NCBI RefSeq assembly: GCF_020509005.1
Contig: NC_063012.1
Span: 6,448,001 to 6,512,000, forward strand
Length of the DNA: 64,000 nucleotides
Direction: 5' to 3'
DNA from: Fulvia fulva
Lineage: Eukaryota; Ascomycota; Dothideomycetes; Mycosphaerellales; Mycosphaerellaceae
Part shown: one piece after another, positions 22,245 through 33,100 of the stretch
How positions within the stretch are numbered: position 1 is the stretch's first letter
Layout of the letters: each line of letters starts with the position of its first letter
Translations under genes and position numbers: made by a program
Notes under the pieces: model-generated
Database searches by the model: none
The model's input: the letters and a program-made list of their open reading frames with translations, nothing else
Told to the model about the DNA's origin: nothing

Positions 22245-22375
22245 GTATACCTTATATCTAGACTCCTACTAGACGTAGGTCTAAGTAGTATAATCCTTCT
22301 TAATAAGGTTATTATATAGCTTATTTAACTTACCTTTACGTATATTTAAGAGGCTATCGACAAGGACTATCTATT

Positions 22376-23692
22376 CGACAGCCCTTATTAAGACGAGTAA
22401 TCTACTTAAGTAGTAGCGACCCGCCTACGCTAGCGGCGGCGTAATCGTAGTATAAAGGACCCTAAAACTAAGGTTCCGTTCCCCTAACGGTAGACCCTAG
22501 AATTACGGAGTTACGGAGGATGACTACCTAATTAGGAAGCGCGGACCTTACCCTAAATAGTAGCGGAGGATAGTAACTAACGAGAGCTATAGCCTTACGA
22601 ATATTTAGTACTAAGAGCTAAACCGGGAAATAAACTAAGAGAAAACCTAGGACATAAGCTAAGGCCTACTATATAGAAAGTAGAGGCTAACGACAAATAA
22701 TATAGCGTAGACGACCCTATAAATAGAGGCGGAAAACTTACTAGGGGATAATAAATACCTAGCCCGGGTATATAAGAATACTATAGTATAGCTACTAGGA
22801 GCGCTAAAAGCGCTATTATACTAAATCCTAAAGACAATCTAATAAGTAATATAGAAGGTAGCCTAGAGACTAACTATATAGGCAATAGTAGTAGTAGGTA
22901 ACGATTAACCCCCTACGAAGGTAAGCAAGGCGGTACGCCTATATATTACTAATCCGGCGGAGAAACAAGAAATCGTAGCCCTAATAAGTAAGGAGATTGT
23001 CGACAGAATCGGCCAAAAGGAGGTAGTTAGGGCGAGGGTAGAGGCAATAGGCGTAGTAAGACTCTTTACCGTATAAGAGTCTAATAGAAAAAAACTAGAG
23101 ACCTATAAGGAGTAGACTACTAAAGTCGCGAAGTCGATACGAGTCTCCTACTAATAGTATACCGTCATCGCCTACGGGGTCCCTAGGACATTTAAGGTCA
23201 AAGACCTTCCTTAACTCTAAGTATAGAACTAGAATATATCCCTAGGAGTACGACTAACCAAGGCGGTATAGTTATATAAGACAGTAGACTAAGAGAAGAC
23301 GTATTTATCGCTTATTATCTAGGTAGAGACAGCGGAATAAGCTAACTAGATACTAGATAATAGGCTATTCTAGAACTATAAGAGAATAGATACGGAGATC
23401 TATAAGAGTAGCTATAGGGTACTATAATACTTCTAATACTAATAGTATAGTTATATAGCCCTAAAATACGGGGAGAAGACCCTAAGGTACCCTTACTACG
23501 TAGGCCTATACTAGGGAAGGGAATGCCTAAAAAAGGAGAGTAGGTATATATACTATAGTAGAAGGTACCTAGCGTATTGAAACTAATACCTAGCTAGAAT
23601 AGTAGTATAAGAATGAGCGAGATAAGTAAGGATCTCTATACTAGCTAGGTACCCCTAATAATAGTAGGAGGGCCCTACCGTATATAAGGGCT
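22376..23692 (+). mobile_element. 5' part of a RIP-mutated LINE, plus strand
   Basis: Begins GACAGCCCTTATTAAGACG and matches, as reverse complement, the 5' portion of the minus-strand LINE ending at 37560. It covers ORF1 only, then breaks off at a gypsy fragment. The CCHC knuckle region near 23400-23560 reads with tyrosines where cysteines are expected, as TGC/TGT->TAC/TAT would give. No open frame. Confidence 0.75.
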
Positions 23693-23762
23693 CTAGCTAA
23701 ACTATAAGTTATAGCTCGGGAAGTACCTAACGTCGAGGCCGCTAACGCGTTAGTTAATAATA
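23693..23762 (+). mobile_element. Gypsy A integrase fragment (70 bp)
   Basis: CTAGCTAAACTATAAG through GTTAGTTAATAATA matches 49952-50022 of gypsy A nearly perfectly. It stops at the very point where Fot1-B is inserted in the other copy, and here abuts the 3' tail of the minus-strand LINE. Confidence 0.75.
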
Positions 23763-25448
23763 TATAGATAGATAGATATTTCATTAAGCTATTATAGTAC
23801 CCTTTGGCCTATATAGCTATACTATCTTGTTTTCGTATATATAGAGGGGAAACTATATTAGTAAAAACCCCTCCTCCTTCCCGCCTATCTTTTCCCCCTA
23901 GTTGTCGTCTTAAATTTCCCTTGTTAGGGGTAAGCTAGTGTTATAGGCCTGCCCTAATAACTACCCTATCTACAACCCCCCTCACTTCCGCCTCTTATCT
24001 ATCTACTCCTCCGTCTCGCTCGCGAGGCTAAACTACTAGAGGTATCCCTACTATAGTATCTACCGAGAGATTCGGCGAATATTGCCTTTATCCCTAATAA
24101 TTGACTTATAGTCTCTCCTTCCCGCTTAGTACCTCCAATTTCCCCTGCCTCTCGCCCACTACGGGCATCTTAGTAGTATATGTTCTAGGTTTTGCGATAG
24201 GTAGCTACACTAGCAGGCTGGGCTATAGATGTCTAGTGCGCGTCTCCTAAATAGGTAGGCCCTTAATCCAATGTGTTCGGACCTGATTTGGATCGCTATA
24301 CTTGCTTCGGCCCTTGTTAGGTCCCTATATAGCTAGTAATTATGTCTCTAGAAGGCTCGGAGCGCTATCGGGCCTATTGTCTTAGGGGGCTTCCTTTTCT
24401 AGTCCTGCTCCTATAGGTAGCTCGCTATCTATTCCGCTAGGCTTTAGGTCTTAGCCTTGCTCCCGCCGGCCTAGCGAGTCCTACGCTCCTCCTCCTTTCG
24501 TACTAGCCATTCGGTGCTTGTCTGTACGGCCGTAAAGGTAGTAAGGTCATCCTCTTTTTGGCTTGTCCTATGTCCTGCCCCTCTCCGGTAGCGGCTTTCT
24601 ATCTTATTCTTTACCTCCTAGATCGTAGTTTGTGCTAGGTAACCTATCGTCTTTACCGCGTATTAAATTCTTATTCCCCGGATATACTAGCCGATTAGTA
24701 GTATTCCTATCTCCATTTCTACCGTGCTTATTAACGTTGTCTTATATACGCCTAGTACCCTACGTAGGTTGCCTACCTATGTCCTGTTTAGGGGTTGCTC
24801 TATCCGTTTCGGGATCGGCTTGCCTACGCCTCCTGTTCCCTAAATCTATGCCCCGTATAATATAGCTAGTCTAACGATTGCCTTATATATTACTCTTGCC
24901 TTATCGAATGTTACTCCCTATATAGACGCCGTAAGCCTCTTTATCGAGGCTTTATTAACTTACGCTCGACTCTAGGCTTTCTTAATCTGTACATTCTAGC
25001 TTAGCTTCGGGTCGAGCTAAATCCCTAGTACTTATAGCTCCGCTAATAGCTTGGTCTCGTAGCCTTAGATTCTTACTACCGCCTTTATATTATAGTATGT
25101 TCTCGCTTTACTAAAGTGCATAAGTTAGTACTTTTTAGGGGCGAACCGGGCACTATGCTTCTTTGCCTACTCCTCGCATTTCTTATACCTATCTTCAAGG
25201 AGGCGACAGTTCTCTTCTGTCGAGTCTGACTAGGCTAGGATGTTTATATCGTCTACGAACCCCGATACTAAGGTTTACGGAGAGGTGAGTAGGGGGATTA
25301 GATCCGACATAAATATTAGAAACAGGATAGGGGAGAGAGTGGATCCCTAAGGTATTCTAGTCTCTACCTTTACCGGGTCGGACGTATACCTTCCTAGGAC
25401 TAGGTATGTCGTCCGTTCCTAGAGAAAGGAGTAGACGAACGACGTTAC

Positions 25449-25775
25449 TGTTAGGAACCGCTGTACGTTATCCCAACCGGGCTTGGATCTTTGTAGTGAT
25501 GTCTCTGACTCGTTGAGAAGGTAGTGGTCCCAAACAGTATATGGTGTATACTTAAAATGAGTTGAGCACGAGGCTCCTATCTACTTGCAAAGGAGCGTCG
25601 TCTATATAGTACTATGTCTTGGCGCGGTCACCTCGCTCACGAGTGACCTAAGTGACCCTGAGTCACCTCGTTCACGAGTGACCCAAGTGACTCCAATACA
25701 CTGGCTGCCTAGTGATCTCCCCTCGTTCTTCGCTTGTCTGACAAATGAGCTTCTCCCACGTTTCAGACCGTAACA
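25449..25775 (-). repeat. 3' LTR of gag-only element (327 bp)
   Basis: Contains short palindromic GTCAC...GTGAC units (CTCGTTCACGAGTGAC). It differs from its partner LTR mainly by lacking one 26-bp repeat unit. Confidence 0.9.
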
Positions 25776-25859
25776 CCATCCCCCTCCCCAGGATCGGTGT
25801 CCCAACGATCACGTGTCATGATGATATAAGCGAATGTCCCATCATTTTCATTCCTCAGC

Positions 25860-26372
25860 TTGTCCAAAATGTCTTCCTCCTCGTCACAGAAACGCGAACT
25901 TCGTGCCTCCCGCATCGAGCGACAGAATCACCTGGCCGAGTCCCCCTGCGAGAACTGTTGTTCGAAGTTGCGTCTGTGTTTCGTCATGCCTGGCTCCGAC
26001 TCGCGGTGTTCCGAGTGTGTCCGTAGAGGTCGCGCCTGTGTCCGTACGTCGTGGGCCGCCATAGATCGGACCGAAGCATCCATAAAAAGAGAAATCGAGC
26101 TGGCGGAGCAACAACAGGAATCGCTCCTGCAGCAACTGGAGCAGGTCCGGGCGATCCTCACCAGGAAGCGCCAAGTACTCGAGCAGAACCGTGCCCGTGA
26201 AGAAGAAAAACTCCGTTGCTTGGATCGTGAGCTCGCCGCCGAGGGAGACGATACTCGGGTCGTCCACCTGTCCGCATCCGAGCTGGAGAAGAGCCTCCAA
26301 AGCGTCGGTGTAGCGTCCCCTTTCTCCTGGTCTGGTTTTTGTTCTGATCCTCCTCCCGAGGCGCCTTCGTAA
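25860..26372 (+). CDS. Zn2Cys6 plus coiled-coil protein, antisense in LTR element
   Basis: 170-residue protein encoded opposite to gag, between gag's 3' end and the 3' LTR. Cysteines at 27, 30, 37, 47, 50 and 57 give C-X2-C-X6-C-X9-C-X2-C-X6-C, the exact Gal4-type Zn(II)2Cys6 spacing, with basic residues between (CSKLRLC, CVRRGRAC). Residues about 68-125 are a strongly charged Q/E/R-rich helix that should form a coiled coil, as dimerising regions of Gal4-type proteins do. No activation or middle homology domain is seen. The frame is complete, GC-rich and free of RIP-type stops. Similar Cys-rich short hypothetical proteins recur in fungal genomes (memory, unverified). Role unknown: DNA binding at the element's own LTR, or an RNA/Gag partner, are possible. 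Confidence 0.75.
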   Translation: MSKMSSSSSQKRELRASRIERQNHLAESPCENCCSKLRLCFVMPGSDSRCSECVRRGRACVRTSWAAIDRTEASIKREIELAEQQQESLLQQLEQVRAILTRKRQVLEQNRAREEEKLRCLDRELAAEGDDTRVVHLSASELEKSLQSVGVASPFSWSGFCSDPPPEAPS

Positions 26373-26478
26373 GTCGTGTTCCAGTAGTCGTTTATCCGTG
26401 TCGTTGTGTTGACTTCTAGTCCTTAGGTCATCAAATCAAGAAGCCGCTGTTTGATGCCTTGTCGTCAGGTCGTTTCTG

Positions 26479-27477
26479 CTAAGCAGATTTCGAGAAGAAG
26501 TTCTCGCATTCCTGGTATGTCTTCTCTTCGCGAATCATTGCGTTGAACTCGCGGCTAACCATATTCTTCTTCTTGCAGTTTTTTGCAAAGTGGCCTTGCT
26601 CGCCACATACGTAGCAGGTGGAACCTTTGCTCTTCAGCCCCCTTCCTGTCCTACGATCCGTTACGTCCAATTCCATTGGGTCTCCGTAACTAGGGTCCTG
26701 ACTTCTGGCCTTGAAGCCCCCTCTTCCGCTCGCGGCGGGTCTCTGGTATCCAGGCTGTACGTGTCGGTCGTACCTCAAATCCTGGAGCCTTTCGTCGATC
26801 TCCTTTGCTGCCTTGATCATCGCCCCTAGCGTCACAACGCTGGCGTTTCGGGATAGTTCGGCTTTAACGTTGTCCTTCAGCCCGAGGTAGAACTGCGATC
26901 GCAATGCTGCGTCGTTCCATTCTAGGTCGGCGGCATATCCTTGGAATTCTGAGGCGTACAGCGCTACAGAAGTGGTCTGTCGAAGTTGTCGGATATGTCG
27001 GTCGGCGTATACCTCCTCATTCGGTATCCCGTATAGATCATCGAGTTTCGTCTCAAACTCGTCGTAGTCGTGGAAAATTTTTCGAGTTTCCGTCTTCGGT
27101 GTTTCCCCCTCACCCTGGTTGTGGAGCCAGTCCTTGAGGTATGGTCGGAATCCTCTAGCTGCTTTTCCTCGTAGGAAGGATGCGGCGTACAAGACCTTGC
27201 TGGCCTCGCCTTGAAACTGGTGTGCGTTGAAGTGAAGGTACAACTGAACCTGCAGTTGAAAAGCCTCCAGTTTGTCCTTGGTCCCGTCGAACGTCTCCGG
27301 CGTAGACACCTTAGGTGCACGGTGGTGGTCCTGTGAGTTCAGCATACTCATAGGAGCGTTGTTGTTCTTGCTGCTTCCTGTAATCGACATTTCGCTCATT
27401 CGTTCCGTAATGCCAGTTGACTGTGGCGTTCTTTGTCTTGACGGACTCCGGGTAGCGTCTCTCCCAGACATATGCAA
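26479..27477 (-). CDS. gag: Retrotransposon Gag polyprotein (Ty3/gypsy type)
   Basis: 332 residues, intact. A Ser/Thr-rich N-terminus precedes the retrotransposon gag core (about 60-230: TPETFDGTKDKLEAF, then the helical SFLRGKAARGF and YASEFQGYAADLEWND) and one CCHC zinc knuckle CYVCGEQGHFAKNC near residue 287. It forms the particle shell that packages element RNA. No pol follows it: the frame ends after FFSKSA and the downstream region instead carries the antisense frame. Start is the first ATG, 26 bp inside the 5' LTR boundary. Confidence 0.9.
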   Translation of the reverse strand: MHMSGRDATRSPSRQRTPQSTGITERMSEMSITGSSKNNNAPMSMLNSQDHHRAPKVSTPETFDGTKDKLEAFQLQVQLYLHFNAHQFQGEASKVLYAASFLRGKAARGFRPYLKDWLHNQGEGETPKTETRKIFHDYDEFETKLDDLYGIPNEEVYADRHIRQLRQTTSVALYASEFQGYAADLEWNDAALRSQFYLGLKDNVKAELSRNASVVTLGAMIKAAKEIDERLQDLRYDRHVQPGYQRPAASGRGGFKARSQDPSYGDPMELDVTDRRTGRGLKSKGSTCYVCGEQGHFAKNCKKKNMVSREFNAMIREEKTYQECENFFSKSA

Positions 27478-27503
27478 AGGGCCCTGGTGGTGGTGCTCAA
27501 AGT

Positions 27504-27856
27504 TGTTAGGAACCGCTGTACGTTATCCCAACCGGGCTTGGATCTTTGTAGTGATGTCTCTGACTCGTTGAGAAGGTAGTGGTCCCAAACAGTATATGGT
27601 GTATACTTAAAATGAGTTGAGCACGAGGCTCCTATCTACTTGCAAAGGAGCGTCGTCTATATAGTACTATGTCTTGGCGCGGTCACCTCGCTCACGAGTG
27701 ACCTAAGTGACCCTGAGTCACCTCGTTCACGAGTGACCCTGAGTCACCTCGTTCACGAGTGACCCAAGTGACTCCAATACACTGGCTGCCTAGTGATCTC
27801 CCCTCGTTCTTCGCTTGTCTGACAAATGAGCTTCTCCCACGTTTCAGACCGTAACA
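27504..27856 (-). repeat. 5' LTR of gag-only element (353 bp)
   Basis: Has one extra copy of a 26-bp unit (GTGACCCTGAGTCACCTCGT...) relative to the other LTR, about 27705-27760; the rest appears identical by eye. Confidence 0.9.
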
Positions 27857-28425
27857 GTTACCTACTAGGGGATGCCTTTCTACTATAGGATATATATTAG
27901 CCTTTAGTATAAGACGTTGTCGAAGGCCCCTACGATGTCGAGGGATAGGAAGGACGCCGCTCGGTTCCTACCGTAGTGCTAGAGGGTCTGAATTTGCTCC
28001 GTAATTAGCTCTATTACTATTAGTGTCGATCGCTAGCTTCTTCCCCCTATCTGTGTTACTAGGGGTACGTAGTTGTCCTCGGTAAGCTACGTAAGTCTCT
28101 AGGCTACTATCTTTTCTAGGACCTTCCCTATCGTATTTAGAAGTGCTATTGGTCTGTACGACTTGGGCTAAGTATAGTCTTCCTTCTATAGCTTACGTAG
28201 CACTACTATTATAGACTCTCTATACGGCTTCGGGTAATACCCTATCCGTAGGTACGCGGTAAATAGGTTTATAAGGCTCGGCGCGATGCCTTCTCTATAC
28301 TCTTTTAGTAGTACGTTTAGTATCCTATCTAGGCCTAGGGCTTTTCGTCCTTTTAGCTTACTTATAACTCCTATTACTGTATTAGAGCTCACCGCCTAAT
28401 CTATGTCTAGGGGTTCCGGGTATAT

Positions 28426-28945
28426 TGTCATGGTCTCCCCACAGAGTGTACAGAAGGTGGGGACAGAAGAGCCTCAGAGTGCTCAGAAGTCGTCAAGAAG
28501 TGACAGTCCAGCTTGGTGTGTGAGCGCCAAGAATCACATGCCCCGCAACATTCACTACGGCACCCAGCCCTCCAAATTCACCCCTCTACCAAACCTTGAC
28601 AGATTCACTTCGGCTCGTGACTATGTGACTCACGGCACTCCCGCGAGCACCCGCGACTGCGCTGGACCCTGGAAGAAGCACGTGGAAGACTCGGAACGTA
28701 GGGCAGGTTGGAATAAGGTTTTGAGCAAAGCTGCTGAGCGCGGCTTCGCACGGGTTAGCCCTGTTGATGCGGGGACACGCACTCGCGAGGGTCGCGTATA
28801 AATATCTGGCCTTCCCCAGGCCTCTCTTGCTTTCTTCGTCTTTTGTTTTGTGTAGCAATCATACCATACCCTTTTGCATCTGCACTTCGCACCTGCATTC
28901 TCGCTTTCACCCTTGCATCTCACAGGCCAGGCTCTCGCCCTGACA
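28426..28945 (+). repeat. 5' LTR of chromovirus
   Basis: 520 bp, TGTCATGG...CCTGACA. Contains the promoter; open reading on both strands for more than 90 codons is a composition effect. Confidence 0.95.
28797..28805 (+). promoter_or_regulatory. LTR TATA box
   Basis: TATAAATAT in the 5' LTR, the only strong TATA in it; transcription would start shortly downstream. The same motif is at 34568-34576 in the 3' LTR. Confidence 0.6.
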
Positions 28946-28987
28946 TCACAAAAGACCAACAAACCGTCAACCACTCGAGTCATCCTC

Positions 28988-30148
28988 ATGGGTGACCACG
29001 CCACCGATAGAGGTGTCAACCTCGACAACCAAGACACTCCATTCCACTTCAGTGAGTGGACTGACATCCCCTTCTCGAACGCCGCTGCCTTCGGTGCCTG
29101 GGCAAACGCCAACCCCGACACCGCCTACGCTCTCATCAACCGCACCGTCTCCTCTTTCCGCGAGACCGCCCAGCAGGTCGAGCAAGCAAACAACCAAGCA
29201 ACATACCTTCAAGGTATTGTGAACACCTTCCAGAACCTCGCCCCGCACGCCGACGACAACCGCCGCCAGCACTTCTCCAAGAAGGTCAACGACCCAGACG
29301 AGTTCGACGGCAACAAGAGCAAGTTTGAGGCATTTGAGACACAGCTCACCATCAAGCTGTTGGCTAATGCCGACCACTTTCCGCAAGAGAAGGACAAAGT
29401 CACGTACGTCTTCTCCCTCCTTCGGGGAGACGCCGCGGCTCAGGTACAACACTACATCGACAACGCCACGCAGACTATCGGCTGCCCGGACGTCCTCACC
29501 TTGATGCAGGACCTCCGTGCTGCCTTTGGTGATCCAGACCGTAGAGCCACCGCCCAGAACGCCATCCACAACCTCCTCCAGAAGAACAAGAGCTTCGCCG
29601 AGTACCTCGCGGCCTTCAACCGCGACATCGGGTTCACCGGCTACAACGAAGAGACCAAGAAGAGCACTCTCCGCCGTGGTTTGTCAGCAGAGCTTCTTCG
29701 AGCCCTCGAGGACAAGGACGTCGGTGCTATGAGCTTCCGTGAGCTCGTCGAGACCTGTCAGCGCCTCGACTCCAACATGAAACACACCGCCTCTCTCCTC
29801 GCTTCCCGTTCTCAAGGTCGTCAGCCTCGTGGTCCCGGAAGCCACTTCGCTGCTCCACTAGGCGCCGCCGCTCCTACGGCTCTCCCTCCCGTCTCTGTAG
29901 GTGACGCTATGGATCTCAGCGCTGGTGCCGCCGTCCCTCGAGTCCAGGGCCTCGTCAACGGTAAGCTCACTCCCGAAGAGAAGCTTCGCCGTCGCCAGGC
30001 CGGACTCTGCACCTACTGCGGCGGTCCAGGCCACATCGCAGCCAACTGTCCGCAGCTCGCTGCCCGTAACGCCCGCAACCCGGTTCGCGGCGCTGTCGGC
30101 GCTATCGAGCCTGCTCCTGCTGCTCCCGCTGAGCAGGAAAAAGCCTAG
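28988..30148 (+). CDS. gag: Chromovirus Gag
   Basis: Start at 28988 (MGDHATDRG) is preferred because the LTR ends at 28945; 386 residues. Gag core DEFDGNKSKFEAFETQL to about residue 260, then a basic linker and one CCHC knuckle CTYCGGPGHIAANC near the end. It ends at TAG 30146-30148, overlapping the -1 pol frame by 16 bp, so Pol is probably made by -1 slippage at the A-rich site GGAAAAAGCC (30136-30145). Confidence 0.92.
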   Translation: MGDHATDRGVNLDNQDTPFHFSEWTDIPFSNAAAFGAWANANPDTAYALINRTVSSFRETAQQVEQANNQATYLQGIVNTFQNLAPHADDNRRQHFSKKVNDPDEFDGNKSKFEAFETQLTIKLLANADHFPQEKDKVTYVFSLLRGDAAAQVQHYIDNATQTIGCPDVLTLMQDLRAAFGDPDRRATAQNAIHNLLQKNKSFAEYLAAFNRDIGFTGYNEETKKSTLRRGLSAELLRALEDKDVGAMSFRELVETCQRLDSNMKHTASLLASRSQGRQPRGPGSHFAAPLGAAAPTALPPVSVGDAMDLSAGAAVPRVQGLVNGKLTPEEKLRRRQAGLCTYCGGPGHIAANCPQLAARNARNPVRGAVGAIEPAPAAPAEQEKA

Positions 30149-33100
30149 GTCTTCCTCATCGACGCGATGAAGACGAAGAACAACGTTTACCGAAAGTGAA
30201 GAGAGGAAAGAAGTTGAGGATCAATACAGCACAGCTAGACCTGTACGACGAGACGGGCAAGGACCACGCTTGCAAACCGTTCGTCACGAATGTAAATATC
30301 GGCTCAAAGAAACTCTCTTCTTCCAATCTCACTCTCATGGACACTGGCGCACTAGGCGAGTCTTTTATGGACTATAAACTCGCGACCTCTCTCAACCTCG
30401 AACCCCAGGAACTGAAGTACCCTCGCACCCTTGAACTCTTTGACGGCACGGAGACTACCACTGGTAAGATTACTCATGTTGTACACACGTCAATCACCCT
30501 CGGAGGCAAGCGTATGTCGATCACCAGCTTCCTTACGTCCCTACCGCATCAGAAGTTTATCCTCGGCCTCCCCTGGTTCAGACGACACCGACCTATCATC
30601 GACTGGACTTCCCTTACTGTCAGCTTCCCTCCAGAAGTTCCTCCGGCACCTCCGCCTTCTCCGCCGCCTCAGCGCGGTCCTGAGTATACCAAGATCTTCC
30701 AGGTGAACGCCGCTGCCTTCACCACTGCTGCTAAGCAGCCCAAAGCTCAAGTCTTCGCCGCCTCTCTCCGCGATATCGACATCGCCCTCGAGAAGCTCGA
30801 CAAGAAGCGTACACCTACCGACCCTGCTACGAAGGTCCCTCCTTGGGCACACCACATCCTCCACGTATTCGATGCTAAAGCCGCAGACGAGCTGCCTCCT
30901 CATCGCCCTCACGACCACAAGATTGAGCTAGAAGAAGGTGCAGAGACACCGTTCGGACCGTTATATTCCATGTCCCGAGAAGAGCTTATCGTCCTCAAGA
31001 GATACCTCGAAGAGAACCTAAAGAAGGGGTTCATTCGAGCGAGCCGTTCCAGCGCTGGCAGTCCCGTCATGTTCGTCAAGAAGCCCGGCGGTGGTCTACG
31101 CTTCTGCGTAGACTACCGAGGCTTGAACGCTGTTACAAAGAAGAACCGCTACCCAATACCGTTGATTCAGGAGACGCTCGAGCGCCTCTCTAAGGCCAAG
31201 TACTTCACCAAGCTCGATGTCATCGCTGCGTTCAACAAGTTACGAATGGCAGAAGGACACGAGTATCTCACAGCCTTCCGTACTCGCTACGGGCTGTTCG
31301 AGTCGCTCGTTATGCCCTTCGGCGTTTGTAACGGGCCTAGTACCTTCCAGAACTTCATTAACGACATCCTTCAGGAGTTCCTCGATCAGTTCTGCACTGC
31401 CTACATCGACGACATCCTAGTCTACAGCGAGACCAAGGAGGAGCACCGCGAGCACGTCTGTAAGGTCCTTCAGAAGCTCGCAGACGCCGGCTTGTAGCTC
31501 GACATCGACAAGTGCGAGTTTGAGAAGACCGAAGTCAAGTTCCTTGGTTTGATCATTACCGCAGACGGCATCAAGATGGACCAAGAGAAGATCGACGCTA
31601 TCGTCGAATGGGATGCTCCTACGAACGTCAAAGAGGTCCAGGGTTTCCTAGGCTTTGCCAACTTCTACCGCCGCTTCATCCACGCATTTTCGGGCGTGGT
31701 ACGCCCTTTGACGAAGCTCACGCGCAAGGGTGAGAAGTTCGCCTGGACCGACGAATGCCAGGGGGCTTTTGACTTGCTCAAAGCGAAGTTTGTTAAGAAC
31801 CCGCTTCTACGGCACTTCGATTTCGAACTGGAGACCCGTGTAGAGACCGACGCATCCGACGGCGTGGTGGGCGGTGTCCTGCTACAACGCCGCTCGCCTG
31901 AATCCCCCTGGTTACCTGTCGCCTTCCTCTCCAAGAAGATGACCGCCACGGAGTGTAACTACGAGATCTACGACAAGGAGCTTCTCGCCATCGTCAAAGC
32001 TTTCGAAGAGTGGCGCCCCGAGCTCGAAGGCTCTGCTATGCCCGTCCAAGTAAGCTCCGACCATAAGAACCTCGTCTACTTTATGAAGAGCAAGCTGCTC
32101 AATCGTCGCCAGGCCCGCTGGAGCGAGTTCCTCTCCCGGTTCAACTTCGTGATCTCGTACACGCCCGGCAAGGCCAACTCGATGGCCGACGCCCTTACCC
32201 GCCGCCCTGGTGACTCTCCAGTTGATCGAAGAGGGGGCCGGCAAATCGCAGGGCAACAAGTCATCAAAGAGCACAACCTCTCTTCCGAGCTTCGAGAGTA
32301 CCTATCGAATGGCCAGCCTACGCTCGCCGCTTCCTTTGCTACTCTCGTGCTCGCTCCTGCCTACCTTGACGAGAGTGACGATGAATCCGAGCCTGAAGAA
32401 TACGCCTCGGACGCTGAGGACTTGAACGACGATGAAGAGGGCTCAGTAACGACCGACGGCTCATCCGAATCAGACTTTGAGGGGTTTGATAATGAGGAGC
32501 AGCCCGAAGGCATCATGGCACGAGTACGAACAGCGTACGATGCCGACATAGACGCCCAAGAGTTAGTTCAGGCCCTTGAATCTGGCGCGAGGACATTCCC
32601 GGGCTTCTCGCTGTCCGAGTGCGAGCTCCAGGAAGGTGTCGTCTACTTCCGTAAGAAGCTTTACGTACCGCAGCCCGAAGGCTCTAATATCCGAGCTGAG
32701 ATTCTTCAAATCATCCACGACTCCGCCTCTGGGGGTCACCTAGGCGTAGCCAAGACCCACAAGCTCCTCGCTAGGTATTACTGGTGGCCGCATTCCTGGA
32801 AGGACGTCCGCCGCTACGTGCTGAACTGCGCTGCTTGCCGAAGAGCCAAAGCTAACCGCCACCGTCCCCACGGTCTCTTGCACCCTCTCCCGGCTCCTGA
32901 TCGTCCGTGGAAGCACATCACTATGGACTTTATCACCGATCTTCCTTACGGCAAGACCTTCAGCGGCGTGAAAGCAAAGGCCCTTCTAGTGATCGTGGAC
33001 CGTCACTCCAAGGACCGGTACATGATCCCGTGCTGGAGCATGACCGCAAAGGAGACTGCTCGCTTGTTCTACGAATTCGTCTGGCGCTTTCAAGGCCTCC

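Larger units (their letters stand above)
25449..27856 (-). mobile_element. Gag-only LTR retrotransposon with antisense gene
   Basis: 2408-bp element, not RIP-mutated, with LTRs at 25449-25775 and 27504-27856 that start TGTTA and end in CA-type termini, and a GTTAC target duplication (25444-25448, 27857-27861). Read on the minus strand: 5' LTR, gag (26479-27477), a 3' region holding an antisense reading frame (25860-26372), a purine tract GGGGAGGGGGATGG and the 3' LTR. There is no protease, reverse transcriptase or integrase, so it must rely on an autonomous partner for movement (inference). It lies inside the minus-strand LINE. Confidence 0.9.

Noticed and set aside
25630..25700. CRISPR-like array from repeated GTGAC/GTCAC units
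   Set aside because: Fungal nuclear DNA; units lie within LTRs, are palindromic and have no unique spacers.
28403..28801. Open frames within the chromovirus LTRs (both strands)
   Set aside because: Present because the LTR is GC-rich and unmutated; no domain seen.
28967..29569. 200-codon frame antisense to chromovirus gag
   Set aside because: Low-complexity V/G/D-rich mirror of gag; unlike the antisense gene at 25860 it has no motif and lies wholly over coding sequence.
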